From the NCBI GenBank assembly GCA_030425705.1, contig JAUHZU010000006.1:179078-243077 (forward strand): a stretch of 64,000 nt of DNA. Reading direction: 5' to 3'. This DNA comes from Phycisphaerae bacterium. Lineage in GTDB: Bacteria > Planctomycetota > Phycisphaerae > Phycisphaerales > Phycisphaeraceae. This document shows, one piece after another, positions 26,229-34,731 of this stretch. The position numbers and the translations under genes are program-made. Within the stretch, counting starts at the first letter, position 1; the number at the start of each line of letters is the position of its first letter. Below the pieces are notes generated by a model, which made no database searches, was not told the DNA's origin, and saw only the letters and a program-made list of their open reading frames with translations.

Positions 26229-26681
26229 TTGCGTACCCTTGCAGCATTCAGCCTGACCGAGTTGGTGATCGTGGTCGTGATCGTCGGGACGATCGCCGCG
26301 ATCGCCGTGCCGAGGCTGTCGCGGGCGGTCAACTCGACACAGGAAAAGGCGGTCGCGCACGACCTGCACCAGTTGATTGAGGCGGCCGAACGCTACAAGG
26401 CCGAGCACGGCGGTTATCCGCCCTTGGCGGCGGCCAACGCCATCCCCGACGAGATCAAGGCCCAGTTCCAATCCGGGCGGTGGGACGGCGGGACGCCGAT
26501 CGGAGGCCAATGGAAGTACAAGGTGGCGGCCGGCGATGCCTGTGTCGGGGTCTTCTTTCCCGGCAGCCCGCCGAGCGACGAGACCATGTCGGCGATCGAT
26601 GCCATCGTGGATGACGGCAATCTGAGTACCGGGGCGTTTACGAAACTGAGCCCGATGTATTTCTGGTACCAGCTGCGGTAA
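26229..26681 (+). CDS. Pseudopilin / prepilin-type protein
   Basis: A 150-residue prepilin-like protein. I chose the TTG at 26229 because GGAGG (26218-26222) lies 6 nt upstream and because it gives a normal short leader before AAFSLTELVIVVVIVGTIAAIAVPRLSRA, the class III cleavage site and hydrophobic helix. An ATG at 26163 would place both leader hairpins inside the coding region. The rest resembles major pseudopilin-like proteins: LHQLIEAAERYKAEHGGYPP, then a globular end. The FapA-like gene follows 6 bp later, so the two are probably co-translated. The two-hairpin leader suggests translational control. Confidence 0.75.
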   Translation: MRTLAAFSLTELVIVVVIVGTIAAIAVPRLSRAVNSTQEKAVAHDLHQLIEAAERYKAEHGGYPPLAAANAIPDEIKAQFQSGRWDGGTPIGGQWKYKVAAGDACVGVFFPGSPPSDETMSAIDAIVDDGNLSTGAFTKLSPMYFWYQLR

Positions 26682-26687
26682 CACACC

Positions 26688-27434
26688 ATGGTCACAATCG
26701 CATCAACGATCGAGTCGCCCTCCCGGGTCGTGCTGGAGGACGCCGTGCAGGTGTCTTCGCTGTCCGGCGTCCAGTGCGTGGCACGGGCGGACCTCACGGT
26801 CACGGGGGAGGTCACGCGCTGCGAGCTGGAGGTCGGCGGGCGGTTTAACGCAACGCAGGCCGGCATCTACGACAGCAGGGTCCGGCTGTGCGCCGGGTCG
26901 GAGGTCGGCGAGGTTCACGCGTCCCGGGCATCGGCCAGCACGCTGCACCTGTTCGCGATGGCGGGCCCCTGGTACGACGTGCGCGGCCGGGCGGGCTCGG
27001 CCCTGCCCGTGAAGGAGCAGATGCTGCTGCAGTACCAGTCCGACCTGGCGAGGCTGGGGGGCAAAGGCAACGCGCTGTCCCATACCGAGCGGGAGCGGGT
27101 GACGGAGGCGCAGTTCGCGCTGCCGGGGCTGGAGGCCGAGATCAAAGAGCTCCGCAAGAAGATCACGAAGCTCGAATCGACCATCGAGCAGCGGCGGTCA
27201 CACCGCGTCGGGTTCCCCAAGGGGCTGCACCCGGGGGTCGAGTTCCGCTTCGCGGAGGCGAAGGAGGGCTTCCTCGTGGCCGAGCGGATCGAGGGGCCCG
27301 TGACCCTGAAGTACGCCGGGGGCGGGACGGCCGTGTTCACCGGCGAGGGCCAGTCGGAGATGCCGTTTGGCCAGCACGAAGCCATCCGCGAGATCCCCTG
27401 GCGGGAACTGGAAGCGCGGATCGGGATCCACTGA
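26688..27434 (+). CDS. Short FapA / DUF342-like protein
   Basis: A 248-residue soluble protein. Residues about 30-90 have the repeated beta-helix texture of DUF342 (polymer-forming) proteins (LTVTGEVTRCELEVGGRF, LCAGSEVGEVHAS). A coiled coil follows (about 140-175, EAEIKELRKKITKLESTIE), then a tail of the FapA type (KGLHPGVEFRFAEAKEGF, ERIEGPVTLKY). It is shorter than full FapA (about 450 or more). FapA-type proteins are linked to flagella and cell-surface organisation, but their biochemistry is poorly known. It lies in an operon with the pseudopilin gene 6 bp upstream. Confidence 0.5.
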   Translation: MVTIASTIESPSRVVLEDAVQVSSLSGVQCVARADLTVTGEVTRCELEVGGRFNATQAGIYDSRVRLCAGSEVGEVHASRASASTLHLFAMAGPWYDVRGRAGSALPVKEQMLLQYQSDLARLGGKGNALSHTERERVTEAQFALPGLEAEIKELRKKITKLESTIEQRRSHRVGFPKGLHPGVEFRFAEAKEGFLVAERIEGPVTLKYAGGGTAVFTGEGQSEMPFGQHEAIREIPWRELEARIGIH

Positions 27435-27558
27435 CCCGCGGCCCCCGCCCGATAGCACGGCCCTGCCATGCCGTGGCCGCCCGCCCCGGCACCCGCGGAA
27501 ATGGCCCGATGTCCCGATAAGCCGGGCGCAACGTCCAAATGAAGCGTTATCCGGGTTC

Positions 27559-27789
27559 CTGCGCCAGCGCACGTCGGCTGTGCGCTGGCGCACGCGGGGC
27601 GTGCGCTGGCGCACGTGGGGTGTGCGCTGGCGCACGCGGGACGTGCGCTGGCGCACGTGGGGTGTGCGCTGGCGCACGTGGGCTGTGCGCTCGCGCACGC
27701 GGGGCGTGCGCTGGCGCACGTGAGCTGTGCGCTCGCGCACCTGGGACGTGCGCTGGCGCAGGGGGCCCGTGCGCGGGCGCAGAGGGGCG
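27559..27789. repeat. Array of eleven 21-bp units, each containing a palindrome
   Basis: Eleven tandem 21-bp units begin at 27559, 27580, 27601 and so on to 27769. The core of each is GTGCGC, a 2-nt centre (TG or TC) and GCGCAC, followed by a 7-bp linker of the form GYGGGNY. Units 2-8 keep both palindrome arms intact; units 1 and 9-11 are worn. Variation is concentrated in the centre and linker. The 21-bp period keeps every frame open, so spurious heptad-repeat ORFs appear on both strands. It fills most of the 398-bp gap (27435-27832) between the FapA-like gene and the 3' end of the globin gene. Confidence 0.9.
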
Positions 27790-27832
27790 GGCATGCGCTC
27801 CACCCCCAGCCACCCGCCGGTCGCCCAAACCC

Positions 27833-28240
27833 TTAGTAGTGCTTGGTCATGTGGTGGATCACGTCGGTGAGGATGCGGTCCCAGGTGACGTGGAGCTGGA
27901 CATCCCACTGGGGGTCGAACTCGATCGCGGTCTCGATCAGGGCGGCGCGCCAGTAGTCGTAGTACTCGGGCCGGATGTTGAGGTGGTCGCGGTCGTGGGT
28001 CTCGGCCCGGTCACGCAGCTCCTTGAGCGCGGCCTGATCGCCCTCCATCACCCCCGCGGTCAGCTTCAGCGTCTTGGCGAGCATGAGCCGCTGCTTGGCC
28101 ATGTCGGTCTTGGCGAACTTCGCGGCGATCACGTCCGACGAGGCGAGGAACCGCTCGTAGAACGCACCGATGAAGTCGCCGGCCTTGAGGCAACGGTAGA
28201 GACTGGCAAGAAAAACCTCTCTAGGTGTCGATTTGTCCAC
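27833..28240 (-). CDS. Single-domain bacterial globin
   Basis: About 135 residues with a globin pattern: LYRCLKAGDFIGAFYERFLASSDVIAAKF (A/B helices), TDMAKQRLMLAKTLKL (E-helix region), the proximal-histidine region AETHDRDHLNI, then RPEYYDYWRAALIETAIEFDP and WDRILTDVIHHM (G and H helices). It would bind heme and O2 or NO. The GTG at 28240 fits the usual length; a TTG at 28297 would add 19 residues, and no clear ribosome-binding site decides between them. Its 3' end faces the 21-bp repeat array. Confidence 0.72.
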   Translation of the reverse strand: MDKSTPREVFLASLYRCLKAGDFIGAFYERFLASSDVIAAKFAKTDMAKQRLMLAKTLKLTAGVMEGDQAALKELRDRAETHDRDHLNIRPEYYDYWRAALIETAIEFDPQWDVQLHVTWDRILTDVIHHMTKHY

Positions 28241-28297
28241 GGAAAAGTCCCCGATGTGAGCGAGACGGGTGAACCACCTGATGCGGGGCACGATCAA

Positions 28298-28862
28298 TTC
28301 GATGGTGCCTGCAGGGAATCAGCTTACAATTGCGTTGGGTCGTGGTCAATGGAAAGCGACTGGTGGTAGGAACACATCGACACCCAGCCGGGCCTGATAG
28401 AGTCGGCGGCATATCCCCGCTACGACGTGGGCAGATTGATCGAGAACGCGACCCCGACCCGCCCGCCCGCAGTCATCGCGGAAGTGATCGATGAACCGAA
28501 GCGATTGGATGCGGCGTAGGGATCAAACGAACACATACTTCCGGGGGGTCGCTTCGCTCCACCCTAGCCACCCGCCGGCTGGAGGACAACAACACCAGGC
28601 CGAAGGGCGGGAACAAAGCACGACGCGGCAGACACATAGCCGGCCTCACCGAACCCCCCTCTGAGGCCCGACGACGCTCGCGTCAACCTTCCGTCGGGTG
28701 CCCGGCGTCTGAGCCCGCGAAGACCCGGAAGGCGCGGGCGTGAAGTGTGTGCGGTCCCTTGCGGTTGTTCTGGTAACAAGGTTCAGGGTGGTCCCGTTCC
28801 GGGTCATCGCGGACTCTGCCCCGGCAACCCGCCGAAAAAGCGAGCGGCATTACAGAGCGGGG
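28298..28862. other. 565-bp stretch without a convincing gene
   Basis: The only coding-like piece is a 50-codon open frame on the plus strand (28370-28519, containing VGRLIENATPTRPPAVIAEV). It has no start codon or ribosome-binding site and may be the remnant of a decayed gene. The rest (28520-28862) has mixed composition and shows no RNA gene, repeat or terminator that I could recognise. It marks the GC-rich side of the boundary with the AT-rich gene that follows. Confidence 0.4.
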
Positions 28863-30428
28863 CTAATTGAGTGCTTGTCTGCGTCTAAAGTTGATAGGTT
28901 TCGCCTGCTTGTACTCACTTATTCCGCCCAATGCTGTACCTGAGAATAATTTGCTGGAACTCGAAAAATCATGCCACCCAATACGATCAATGCAGGCTCG
29001 AATCAATAGCTGGAAAGCGTGAGATTTGAACTTGCTTGGAACAAGATCGATGGTAGGCATGCAATCGAAGAGGTACCTCGCACGATCAAGGAGGAACATG
29101 TCACAAAACATCTCTGTTTTCTTAGCTGTATAGCTAAATCGGAATGATTTTGCTGCATTGGTCAAGTAAGGGTGGCCATAACATCCTGCGAGGAGATTCA
29201 CAGCCAAACTCGGCATGGGTACATCGCAAAAGTAACCTCCATGATAGTCAAACCAGTTTTCACGAAACACTTCAATAAGTTCCTTGCTCGCTAATTCGAA
29301 GTGCCCTTCAAAGACATTTTCAATCAGAGCAAAAGTGCCATATGACTTGACTAAGGGGCGGCCGTCCACGGAATAGCTTGCGAGTGAATCCAGCAAACTT
29401 CGCCCTTCCGATTCCATGCCTCTAATCATAAAACTAAGTAGCGGGTAGGCACCAGGAGCTGAGCGAACATTCTTGGAATCTATCATGAAGGCCATGACAT
29501 CTTCTCCTGGTGCTGGGAGTCTGCATGCTTGTTCAACATCTTTCACAGCCTTGCCCGGATCTTTCAAAAACTTCCGTAGAACATCGGGGTTAGCTCCGAC
29601 CTTCGCCAAAGGTACAAGTCTCCGTCCACAATCGGAAATGATGCGGGTGATAAAATCAGAATAGGCGTCTCGCAAATGTGGTCGATATGCTTCACGGCAA
29701 TATTTGAGGTCGCCTTCACCGATTGCGGGGTCATATCCCGCCTCCCATAGTGGCTTCGGCGTTTCGTTATAACGAGGAGAAAAATAGTTGGCGACAACGT
29801 CGAGGTACTCGCTTGTGCGAGAATCTGGAATGGATGAGAAATTGGTAAGTAGTGCCGAGATATCAGAAAGACCTTCTCGAAGAAACAATTCTAATACTGA
29901 TCTAATGGTGCTTGGTTTTCCCCCAAAGCAAGGTCCGCAGCCATCGATATAAACGATGTCGAATTTTTCTCTGACTCGTTCAAAAAATGACGCAAGACTA
30001 CCATGGTGCAAGCGTATATGGTGGCCATTGTGACGCAATGCCTTAATAGCTTGCTTGTATGTATTCCGATCATTTTCGATCGCCCAGATATTTTCGGGGC
30101 GACAGCCCAATTTTATGAGTTCCTGCAAGTCGTTTTGTGGTTCTGGTCCGGCAAGGTAAAGCACTTTTAACTGACTTGCGCGTTTCATTCCAACCATATC
30201 TGAGTACAGGCCTTTGAACCAATCTAAGATTTTCCGCATCTCGTCGTGTGTTGGCCTATCAATTTTTGCTTGCTCTAGAAAACCCGTCGCATAAGCAATA
30301 GTGTGAGTCAGCTCATCGACTCGCACAAGAGTAGATTTTCTGCGATTCGTTGTCAGTGCTTTAATAGCGCCCGAGATTAGCTTTTGCCTAGCAATGTTCT
30401 TGATGGGTTGGTTATAGGTATTGTCCAT
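28863..30428 (-). CDS. Unknown protein with methyltransferase-like Rossmann segment, foreign base composition
   Basis: A 521-residue soluble protein that I do not recognise. Residues about 85-200 follow the order of a SAM-methyltransferase-like Rossmann fold: VLYLAGPEPQNDLQELIKLG, ENIWAIENDRNTYKQAIKAL, LHHGSLASFFERVREKFDIVYIDGCGP. The helical C-terminal 300 residues match nothing I know. The gene is visibly AT-rich with A/T-ending codons, in sharp contrast to all its neighbours, so it is probably a recent transfer. The ATG at 30428 follows a TATACA box by about 14 nt; a GTG at 30488 is an alternative start. It stands alone beside trpB. Confidence 0.55.
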   Translation of the reverse strand: MDNTYNQPIKNIARQKLISGAIKALTTNRRKSTLVRVDELTHTIAYATGFLEQAKIDRPTHDEMRKILDWFKGLYSDMVGMKRASQLKVLYLAGPEPQNDLQELIKLGCRPENIWAIENDRNTYKQAIKALRHNGHHIRLHHGSLASFFERVREKFDIVYIDGCGPCFGGKPSTIRSVLELFLREGLSDISALLTNFSSIPDSRTSEYLDVVANYFSPRYNETPKPLWEAGYDPAIGEGDLKYCREAYRPHLRDAYSDFITRIISDCGRRLVPLAKVGANPDVLRKFLKDPGKAVKDVEQACRLPAPGEDVMAFMIDSKNVRSAPGAYPLLSFMIRGMESEGRSLLDSLASYSVDGRPLVKSYGTFALIENVFEGHFELASKELIEVFRENWFDYHGGYFCDVPMPSLAVNLLAGCYGHPYLTNAAKSFRFSYTAKKTEMFCDMFLLDRARYLFDCMPTIDLVPSKFKSHAFQLLIRACIDRIGWHDFSSSSKLFSGTALGGISEYKQAKPINFRRRQALN

Positions 30429-30524
30429 GCTGGGTGTTTTGTATAAAAGGGTAGGCGTTGTGTTGGATTTACATCGCAAGAGGATCACCGCCTCTGTTGG
30501 TTGCCGCGAGTATGTATCTCATAT

Positions 30525-31751
30525 TCAACCCATCCCCAACAACCTTACCACCTCATCCAAATCCTTATCCCCCCGTCCCGAGAGGTTGACGACGAGGGTT
30601 TGGTCGGGGGGCATGGTGGGGGCGAGTTGGAGGGCCTGGGCGAGGGCGTGGCTGGATTCGATGGCGGGGAGGATGCCTTCGAGGCGGGTGAGTTGTTGGA
30701 AGGCGTCGAGGGCCTGGGCGTCGGTGGCGGCGGTGTAGTGGACGCGGCCGGAGTCGTGCCAGTAGCTGTGCTCGGGGCCGACGCCCGGGTAGTCGAGGCC
30801 CGCGCTGATCGAGTGGACGGTGGCGGTTTGGCCGTCGGGGTCCTGGAGGACGTAGGACAGGGAGCCGTGGAGGACGCCGGGGGAGCCGAGGGAGAGGGGG
30901 GCGGCGTGGTCGCCGAGGGCGGTGGAGCGTCCGCCGGCCTCGACGCCGACTAGTTTCACATCCACGTCATTCACAAACGGGTAGAAGATGCCGGCGGCGT
31001 TGGAGCCGCCGCCGACGCAGGCGATGATGTGGTCGGGGAGTTGGCCGAGCTGGTCGAGGCACTGGGCGCGGCACTCGCGGCCGATGACGGATTGGAAGTC
31101 GCGGACGATCATGGGGAAGGGGTGGGGGCCGACGACGGAGCCGATGATGTAGTGGGTGTCTTCGGAGGAGCCCATCCAGTCGCGCATGGCGGCGTTGGTG
31201 GCGTCTTTGAGGGTGCACGAGCCGGAGGTGACGGGGACGACGTTGGCGCCCATGAGCTTCATGCGTGTGACGTTGGGCTGCTGGCGTCGCATGTCCTCGG
31301 TGCCCATGAAGACGTCGCACTTCAGGCCGAAGCGTGCGGCGGCGGTGGCGGTGGCGACGCCGTGCTGCCCCGCGCCGGTCTCGGCGATGACGCGTGTCTT
31401 GCCCATGCGGAGGGTGAGCAGGGCCTGGCCGAGGGAGTTGTTGATCTTGTGGGCGCCGGTGTGAGCGAGGTCTTCGCGCTTGAGGTAGATCTGTGCGCCG
31501 CCGACATGTTTCGTGAGGTTCTCGGCGAAGTAGAGGGGGGTGGCGCGGCCGACGTAGTTCTTGAGTAGCCCGTCGAGTTCGTTTTGGAACGCGGGGTCTT
31601 GTTTGGCGTCGGCGTAGGCGCTGGCGAGTTGTTCGACGGCGTGGTGGAGGGTTTCGGGGATGTAGGACCCGCCGAAGGCGCCGAAGCGGCCGAGCGCGTC
31701 GGGGAGGGCGGCGGGGTTTGGGGTTGCTGTGGGGGTGCCGGGGGTGGTCAT
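30525..31751 (-). CDS. trpB: Tryptophan synthase beta chain
   Basis: TrpB joins indole and serine to make tryptophan, using PLP. The 408-residue protein starts with [13 protein letters not shown] and has the PLP lysine in [15 protein letters not shown], the [19 protein letters not shown] motif, the phosphate-binding [15 protein letters not shown] and the C-terminal [10 protein letters not shown]. The ATG at 31751 lies 6 nt after TATCAT (31758-31763), so it is probably leaderless. No trpA is adjacent. Confidence 0.97.
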   Translation of the reverse strand: MTTPGTPTATPNPAALPDALGRFGAFGGSYIPETLHHAVEQLASAYADAKQDPAFQNELDGLLKNYVGRATPLYFAENLTKHVGGAQIYLKREDLAHTGAHKINNSLGQALLTLRMGKTRVIAETGAGQHGVATATAAARFGLKCDVFMGTEDMRRQQPNVTRMKLMGANVVPVTSGSCTLKDATNAAMRDWMGSSEDTHYIIGSVVGPHPFPMIVRDFQSVIGRECRAQCLDQLGQLPDHIIACVGGGSNAAGIFYPFVNDVDVKLVGVEAGGRSTALGDHAAPLSLGSPGVLHGSLSYVLQDPDGQTATVHSISAGLDYPGVGPEHSYWHDSGRVHYTAATDAQALDAFQQLTRLEGILPAIESSHALAQALQLAPTMPPDQTLVVNLSGRGDKDLDEVVRLLGMG

Positions 31752-31841
31752 GGGGGCATGATAGGGGATGGGCGCGCGGCGATCCCGCGGCGGTCGCGTC
31801 CGGTGCCGAGCGTCAGCGGGGAGGGATGTGGGGCGGGACGC

Positions 31842-32786
31842 TTAGTCGGCGCGGGCGGAGGCGCGGCCGCGGAGGCGCATGATCTGCGCGGCGACGGGGT
31901 CTTCGTTGGGGTTGGCGGGGAAGAACTCGCGGAGCTGGTCGATCTCCTGGATGACGTCCTCGTAGAGGTTCTGGCCGTAGAGCGTGTGGGCGCGGTCGAA
32001 GCGGAGGTAGATGAGCTCGGCCAGGTCGTCGAGGACGCGGTCGTAGCGTTGGCGGTCTTCGGGCTCGAGCTGGGTGCCTTCGGGGAGGTAGCGGGTGGCC
32101 TCACGGTACTTGTCGTAGGCCTCGTAGAGGAAGCGTTCGCGGGGCTGGGAGACCTCGGCCTGTCGGGCCTGCTCGATGTTGACGGTGTAGAGGTAGTCGT
32201 CGGGGGTCTCGCGCTCGACCTCGCGTTTGAGGACCTGCCGGACCTCGCGTGCGTCGGCGTAGCGGACGAGCTGGTTGGTGCCCGGGCCGTCGCCGTTGTC
32301 GTCGTTGCCGATGGTGGTGGCGAGGAGGACGAACAGGCCGATGCAGAGGAGCAGCCAGACGCCGATGATGATCCAGAGCTTGGAGCGCTTGCCCGCGCCG
32401 GTGCCGGGCGCGGCGGTCTCGGGCTGGGCGTGCTCGGGCGGGTCGTGGGCGTGTGCGTGGGTGGCGGCGGGGGCGGGCTCGGTCTCGGCGTCGTGGTAGA
32501 CGCGGAAGACCTCTTCATCGCCGATGAGGACGGACGCGCCGTCTTCGAGGGCGCGGGGCTTCTTGGTGACGCGTTTGCGGCCGACCTTCGTGCCGTTCTG
32601 CGAGAGGTTGTAGAGCCACCACTGGTCGTCTTCGTAGCGGAGCTCGCCGTGGTTGCGCGAGACGGTGGAGAGGTCCAGGACGAGGGTGTTGTCCGGGGAT
32701 CGTCCGAAGGTGACGGGGCTCTGGCTGAGCTTGAGGCGGGCGCCGGCCTGTGGCCCGGCGGTGATGTGGACTTGTAGCGCGATCAA
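31842..32786 (-). CDS. FHA-domain membrane protein of the Tad locus
   Basis: A 314-residue protein with an N-terminal FHA phosphothreonine-binding domain (about 1-95) that has the canonical GRSPDNTLVL, VSRNH and LSQNGTKV motifs. A Pro/Ala/His-rich linker, one membrane helix (about 130-155, LWIIIGVWLLLCIGLFVLLA) and a helical C-terminus of the TPR type follow. The start is a TTG that overlaps the TadC stop as TTGA, so the two are translationally coupled. FHA domains bind proteins phosphorylated by kinases such as the one at 38173, so this protein could link kinase signalling to pilus assembly. Confidence 0.82.
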   Translation of the reverse strand: MIALQVHITAGPQAGARLKLSQSPVTFGRSPDNTLVLDLSTVSRNHGELRYEDDQWWLYNLSQNGTKVGRKRVTKKPRALEDGASVLIGDEEVFRVYHDAETEPAPAATHAHAHDPPEHAQPETAAPGTGAGKRSKLWIIIGVWLLLCIGLFVLLATTIGNDDNGDGPGTNQLVRYADAREVRQVLKREVERETPDDYLYTVNIEQARQAEVSQPRERFLYEAYDKYREATRYLPEGTQLEPEDRQRYDRVLDDLAELIYLRFDRAHTLYGQNLYEDVIQEIDQLREFFPANPNEDPVAAQIMRLRGRASARAD

Positions 32787-33700
32787 AACCAGCTCCCGGT
32801 GACAAGGAAGTTGATGACCAGCGGCGCGCCGATGACGGCGACGACGGCGACGAGGATGAGCATGGACGGGACGAGGATCTTCAGCGACGCGGAGGCGGAG
32901 AGCTTCTCGGCCCGGACGCCGCGGTGCATGCGGAGCATCTCGGCCTGCAGCTTGAGGATGGTGGACAGCGGGGTGCCGAGCTTCTCGGCCTGGTTGACCG
33001 CGCCGACGACGCTGCGGAGGGACTCGAGGGGGATGCGGTCGGCGAGGTTCTGCAGCGCGGCCGCTCGGGTCGAGCCGTACTCCATCTCGGAGAGGGCGAG
33101 GCGGAGCTCCTGGTTCAGGTCGTCCTCGGGGTTGTCGCGGATGAGGGTCTCGACGGCCTCGGTGAAGGACGAGCCGGCGGCCATGACCAGCGAGACGAGG
33201 TCGAGGGTGTAGGGGAGCTGCTTGCTGATGCGGGCGACGCGTTTCTGCGCGGCGCTGCTGAGCGTGAGCACGGGCAGGGAGAAGCCGATGAGCAGCATGA
33301 GGGGGATGGTCATGAGCAGCGCCCGCCCGCCGAGCAGGGCGAAGTCGAGGACGATGCCGGCGGCCATGGCGACGAGCGCGGAGAAGATCGACAGGGCGAG
33401 GTACTGGTCGACGGTGTAGCCGCTGGGGTTGCCCGAGGCGTTGAGGTCCTGGCGGACCTTGCCGCGGATGGAGGTGATGTTCATCCGCAGCGCGATCTGC
33501 ATGCAGAGGTTGAGCAGCGGCGCGAGGACGGGGTTCTCGAAGACGGTTTCCTGGTCGACGCCGACGGCCTGCGCGATCTGCCGGTGGATCGGCGGCTCGG
33601 CGGGGACGGGGTAGCGGAACACCGCGTAGATGGGCAGGAACACGCCGGCGAAGACGAACGCGCTGCTCACGAGGGCCAGGATGAGGATGCCGATGGACAT
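32783..33700 (-). CDS. tadC: Tad pilus assembly inner-membrane protein TadC-like (T2SS F family)
   Basis: A 305-residue inner-membrane platform protein of the T2SS-F/GspF family. Three to four membrane segments lie at the N-terminus, middle and C-terminus, with a cytoplasmic T2SSF region containing YTLDLVSLVMAAGSSFTEAVETL, LRLALSEMEYGSTRAAALQNLADR and VVGAVNQAEKLGTPLSTIL. The last two are family signatures. It would form the platform with the TadB-like protein for the TadA ATPase. It is upstream of, and overlaps, the FHA gene. Confidence 0.88.
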   Translation of the reverse strand: MSIGILILALVSSAFVFAGVFLPIYAVFRYPVPAEPPIHRQIAQAVGVDQETVFENPVLAPLLNLCMQIALRMNITSIRGKVRQDLNASGNPSGYTVDQYLALSIFSALVAMAAGIVLDFALLGGRALLMTIPLMLLIGFSLPVLTLSSAAQKRVARISKQLPYTLDLVSLVMAAGSSFTEAVETLIRDNPEDDLNQELRLALSEMEYGSTRAAALQNLADRIPLESLRSVVGAVNQAEKLGTPLSTILKLQAEMLRMHRGVRAEKLSASASLKILVPSMLILVAVVAVIGAPLVINFLVTGSWF

Positions 33701-33712
33701 AGGGGAGTAGTG

Positions 33713-33868
33713 GCTAGGGTCTAAGGGCTAGGGTCTAGGGATGTCGGTTCTGCCGGGTCGGTCTTAGCAGTGCTTTCGTGGTGGCGTTGGATGTCGGTCT
33801 TGTGGTATTGGTCACAGGGTTGATGCCGCGGTTTAGACCCTACACCCTAGCCCATTAGACCCTGCTAG
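33713..33868. repeat. Long inverted repeat made of CTAGGGTCTA-type modules
   Basis: A left arm (33713-33739) of stacked CTAGGGTCTA / AAGGGCTAGGG modules is nearly complementary to a right arm (33832-33868) of TAGACCCTA / CACCCTAGCCC modules, over about 24 bp. The loop is about 90 nt and contains two copies of GGATGTCGGT (33739 and 33789). The right arm includes the TadB stop codon (33865-33867). The architecture matches the elements at 44448 and 45597, but the sequence differs. Confidence 0.6.
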
Positions 33869-34731
33869 ATATCTACCTGCATGATGTTGCGGATCCAGAC
33901 GTAGCCGCCGGCGATCATGCCGCCCACCGCGACGAGCATCAGCCGGCCGTAGGGGTGGGTGAACAGCAGCGAGGTCTGGTCGGGGAGGAGGAAGAACATA
34001 ATGATGATAATGACGATGGGCATGATGGCCATGAAGTTGGCCTGTGCCCGGCCTTGGGCGGTGATGGCGTCGAGCTTGCCCTCGAGGCGCTGGATGTCGC
34101 GGATGGACTCGGCGATGCGGTCCATGGACTCGCCCGAGTCGCCGCCGCGCACACGGTGCATCTCGATCGCGGTGAAGGTCAGGCGGTAGAGCGAGCTGCC
34201 GATGCGGTTGCTCGCGGCGCGCATGGCCTGGTTGAGGTCCATGCCCATCTCGTACTCGCGGAGGATCTGCGAGAACTCCTGCTGGATCACGCCCTTGTGG
34301 TTCTCGACCAGCAGCGTCATCGACTGGATCAGGTTGAGCCCGGCGCGGACGCCCGAGGCGAGCGTCGTGAGCCCGTCGACGAGCTGCACCTCCAGCTTGT
34401 GGCGGCGCTTGGCCTCGAGGTGCTTGATGATGAGGTGGGGGATGAAGACAACGATCACGGCGACGATGGCCGAGAGCAGGAAGCTCTGCGTGACGAGGAA
34501 GCCGAGGACGAACGCGCCAACGACGCCGCCGATGTTCAGCCAGACCACGGTCTTGGGGTCGACGTCGAGCAGGAGCTGTCGGCGGAGCACGCGGTCGTAG
34601 CTGGCTTCCTGGGCGCGGAGCCAGCGGGTGGCCGGGCCGTAGCCGTATCGGATCATCATGAACACGCCGACGAGGCCGAAGGCGGAGAACATGAGCCGGA
34701 GGGCCGGGTTGAAGAGGATATCGTCGGGCAT
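33865..34731 (-). CDS. tadB: Tad pilus assembly inner-membrane protein TadB-like (T2SS F family)
   Basis: A 288-residue inner-membrane protein with an N-terminal membrane helix, a pair near residues 60-95 (IGGVVGAFVLGFLVTQ, AIVAVIVVFIPHLII) and C-terminal helices. The T2SSF domain has LTTLASGVRAGLNLIQSMTLL, EFSQILREYEMGMDLNQAM and the GGDSGESMDRIAESIRD region. It pairs with TadC as the membrane platform. Its ATG overlaps the stop of the FHA-TadA gene by one base (TGATG). A long inverted repeat starts at its stop codon. Confidence 0.88.
   Translation of the reverse strand: MPDDILFNPALRLMFSAFGLVGVFMMIRYGYGPATRWLRAQEASYDRVLRRQLLLDVDPKTVVWLNIGGVVGAFVLGFLVTQSFLLSAIVAVIVVFIPHLIIKHLEAKRRHKLEVQLVDGLTTLASGVRAGLNLIQSMTLLVENHKGVIQQEFSQILREYEMGMDLNQAMRAASNRIGSSLYRLTFTAIEMHRVRGGDSGESMDRIAESIRDIQRLEGKLDAITAQGRAQANFMAIMPIVIIIIMFFLLPDQTSLLFTHPYGRLMLVAVGGMIAGGYVWIRNIMQVDI

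Noticed and set aside
27559..27789. CRISPR array
   Set aside because: The linkers are only 7 bp and similar to each other, and no cas genes are present.
27547..27828. Heptad-repeat ORFs (APAHxPR and VRQRT types) across the 21-bp array
   Set aside because: The 21-bp period opens all frames on both strands; no start signals or conserved flanks support a protein.
28370..28519. A 50-codon plus-strand frame as a gene
   Set aside because: It has no start codon or ribosome-binding site and no recognisable family; kept only as a possible remnant in the gap note.
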